NCBI GenBank assembly: GCA_028869355.1
Contig: JAGWSK010000061.1
Span: 1-7,600 of the forward strand
Reading direction: 5' to 3'
Length of the DNA: 7,600 bases
Source: Alphaproteobacteria bacterium
Lineage (GTDB): Bacteria; Pseudomonadota; Alphaproteobacteria; Micropepsales; Micropepsaceae
A program made the translations under genes and the position numbers. Of this stretch, positions 6,149 to 7,600 are shown piece by piece (positions within the stretch are counted from its first letter, which is position 1; each line of letters opens with the position of its first letter). The notes beneath the pieces are model-generated. The model was not told the origin of the DNA and ran no database searches. It saw only the letters and a list, made by a program, of their open reading frames with translations.

Positions 6149-7024
6149 GTGTTCAGGTTCGCTACCGCATTTGTCGCCAATGCGCTCATCGCCACCACTG
6201 CTGTTGCGGCGCCTGCATTTTCGCCCTCCGCGAGCACCGGCTGGTATGCCTATGCCCGCGTGTTCATTCCACCGGCGAGCGGCCCCGGTCCCGTCATGCA
6301 GGATCCGGCACATCCGCTTATCTCCAACGATGAATTCCGCGCAACCGGCAAACAGCCGACTTTCCCGATGGGCGATCCCACCAGCCCCATCCTTCAGCCC
6401 TGGGCGGCCGACGCACTCCGCAAGGTGAACGCGCGTATCCTCGCGGGAAAGCCGGCCTATTCCCTGCACGCGACCTGCCGGCCAACCGGCGTTCCGATGT
6501 TCCTGCTGCTGCCGATGACAATCCCGATGTACATCGTCCAGGGGCCGAGGGAAGTGCTGCTCATTCTCGAGGATTTCGGCGACGTCCGGCACATCTATCT
6601 CACCGGCCGTCATAGCGCCGGCGCTAAACCGTCATGGTACGGAGATTCCATCGGCCATTATGAAGGTGACACGCTGGTTGTCGATACCATCGGCCTGAAC
6701 GACAAGACCTATATCGACGAGTTCATGACGCCGCACACCGGCAAGCTCCACGTTGTCGAGCGCTATCACCTGACCGACGGCGGGAAGATTCTCGAAGTCA
6801 ATATCCATGTCGAAGATCCGGGTGCGTTCACCACGCCGTGGAACGCGATTCAGCGTTTCCGCCAATATGAAGAAGTCACCACCAAAAAATCCGTCGCATC
6901 TCTGGCGTTACTGGCAACGCCGGATGACGGACCGCTAATCGAGGCGATCTGTGCCGAGAATCCCAATTCCCTGATGGGACTCTCCGATCTCGCCGTTCCC
7001 CAGACCACCGTCCCGGATTTCTGA
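6149..7024 (+). CDS. Exported conserved protein of the 'EGDTLVVDT' type, function unknown
   Basis: The protein has 291 residues and starts at GTG 6149, with GGGAG (6135-6139) 9 nt before it; no better ATG is available before the signal peptide. Residues 1-20 (MFRFATAFVANALIATTAVA) are a Sec signal peptide, probably cleaved after A-V-A. The body carries the recurring signature of a large family of secreted proteins in Acidobacteria and Proteobacteria: a Cys-Arg-Pro-x-Gly-x-Pro turn (110-116), IYLTGRHS (149-156), PSWYGDSIGHYEGDTLVVDT (161-180), GLNDKTYID (182-190), PHTGKLHVVERYHLTD (195-210) and VEDPGAFTTPW (221-231). To my knowledge the family has no established activity. The acidic residues and conserved His are compatible with a hydrolase or binding protein, but this is a guess. 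It is divergent from the small helical gene (57-bp gap) and convergent with the ABC-F gene (22-bp gap), so it is probably transcribed alone. Confidence 0.88.
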   Translation: MFRFATAFVANALIATTAVAAPAFSPSASTGWYAYARVFIPPASGPGPVMQDPAHPLISNDEFRATGKQPTFPMGDPTSPILQPWAADALRKVNARILAGKPAYSLHATCRPTGVPMFLLLPMTIPMYIVQGPREVLLILEDFGDVRHIYLTGRHSAGAKPSWYGDSIGHYEGDTLVVDTIGLNDKTYIDEFMTPHTGKLHVVERYHLTDGGKILEVNIHVEDPGAFTTPWNAIQRFRQYEEVTTKKSVASLALLATPDDGPLIEAICAENPNSLMGLSDLAVPQTTVPDF

Positions 7025-7046
7025 TCGCACCACCCGATAGTTTGCG

Positions 7047-7600
7047 TCACCCGCTTTGATCCTGCGCGGCTTCATATTGTTCGGCAGCGGCGATCCAGCG
7101 CGCTTCGGCCGCTGATAGCCGGCGGGCTGCATCCGCGCGCAATTTCGCCAGCTCCGTGCCCTTCGCCGGCTGCTGGTCAAACAGGCCCGGCGCGGCGAGT
7201 TCCAAATCCAGTTTCTCAAGTTCGGAGTGCAGGCGCGTGACCTCGCGCTCACATTTGTCCATCGTGTCCTTCAGCGGCTTCAAGGCGAACCGGCGGTCCG
7301 CCGCGACCCGCCGCTGCCCGGCTTTCGACGCCGGTCGAGTCGCCGCGGCTTCTGCTCCGGATGCTTCGTCGCGCGACAAAATCAAATCGCGGTAATCGTC
7401 CATGTCGCCGTCGAATCGCTCCACGCGCTGATCCGCCACCAACAGCAAACGGTCGGCGCAAGCCTCGATCACACGCCGGTCGTGGCTGATCAACAGCACC
7501 GCGCCTTCATAATCGTTCAGCGCATTCAGCAATTCCTCGCGTCCGTCGATATCGAGGTGATTGGTTGGTTCATCGAGAATCAGCAGATTGGGCCGGTCGA
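7047..7600 (-). CDS. ABC-F family ATPase, C-terminal part (5' end off window)
   Basis: The last 183 codons are present; the start and first ATPase domain lie beyond the right edge. The first visible residues are DRPNLLILDEPTNHLDIDGREELL, the Walker B and D-loop of the second ATPase domain with the DEPTNHLD signature of ABC-F proteins, followed by LLISHDRR, the H-loop. VERFDGDMDDY is the usual end of the second domain. The last roughly 110 residues are charged and Ala-rich, with a coiled coil (PLKDTMDKCEREVTRLHSELEKLDLEL) like the C-terminal extension of Uup or YheS. ABC-F proteins lack membrane segments and act on ribosomes. This one is more likely a housekeeping translation factor than a resistance determinant, which is inference. 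Without the first domain and linker I do not choose a symbol. The stop is 22 bp from the convergent exported-protein gene, with no hairpin between. Confidence 0.95.
   Translation of the reverse strand, partial: DRPNLLILDEPTNHLDIDGREELLNALNDYEGAVLLISHDRRVIEACADRLLLVADQRVERFDGDMDDYRDLILSRDEASGAEAAATRPASKAGQRRVAADRRFALKPLKDTMDKCEREVTRLHSELEKLDLELAAPGLFDQQPAKGTELAKLRADAARRLSAAEARWIAAAEQYEAAQDQSG

Noticed and set aside
6092..6613. N-terminal extension of the small helical protein up to 6613
   Set aside because: It lies opposite the well-supported exported protein gene, is rich in Arg and Cys with no domain, and would erase the divergent promoter gap.
1..7600. CRISPR array, tRNA or rRNA genes, IS elements, toxin-antitoxin or defence genes
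   Set aside because: I found no regularly spaced repeats, cloverleaf-like segments, transposase motifs or paired small toxin genes on reading both strands.

Overview
This window looks like an ordinary stretch of chromosome from a GC-rich, Gram-negative, probably soil or water-dwelling alphaproteobacterium. The placement is inference from codon use, exported hydrolases with Sec signal peptides, a short palindromic repeat, and gene families common in Rhizobiales, Micropepsales, Caulobacterales and Sphingomonadales. No marker gene fixes the taxon. Nothing indicates a phage, IS element, CRISPR array, tRNA or rRNA.

There are eight protein genes, two cut by the window edges. From left to right: a two-domain serine beta-lactamase-family hydrolase (minus, C-terminus off the left edge, start at 1449); a divergent exported metallo-beta-lactamase-fold protein (plus, 1539-2474); a convergent intergenic gap with a GC-rich palindromic repeat and a strong, probably bidirectional hairpin terminator; a single-pass membrane protein with a long Ala/Pro/Glu-rich tail (minus, 2702-3367); a divergent leader containing a 10-bp inverted repeat; a 545-residue fold-type-I PLP enzyme of unknown substrate (plus, 3550-5187); an AhpD/carboxymuconolactone-decarboxylase-like protein (minus, 5182-5766) coupled to a small upstream helical protein (minus, 5753-6091); an exported protein of the 'EGDTLVVDT' type (plus, 6149-7024); and the C-terminal part of an ABC-F ATPase (minus, from 7047 off the right edge).

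The strand switches at almost every gene. The only operon visible is the small protein followed by the AhpD-like gene, which overlap by 14 bp. Three divergent gaps (89, 182 and 57 bp) must hold the promoters. The three convergent junctions differ: one has a clear terminator, one has 22 bp between stops, and one has overlapping stop codons.

The genes do not form an obvious pathway. A loose theme is exported proteins acting on small molecules in the envelope. The points most worth a second look are the metallo-beta-lactamase-fold protein that lacks two expected metal-site residues, the unusual N-terminal domain and Cys-Ala-Cys-Thr-Gly motif of the serine hydrolase, the unassigned PLP enzyme with its structured leader, and the AhpD-like gene paired with a possible non-catalytic partner. 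I do not see a clearly new defence or mobile system here.
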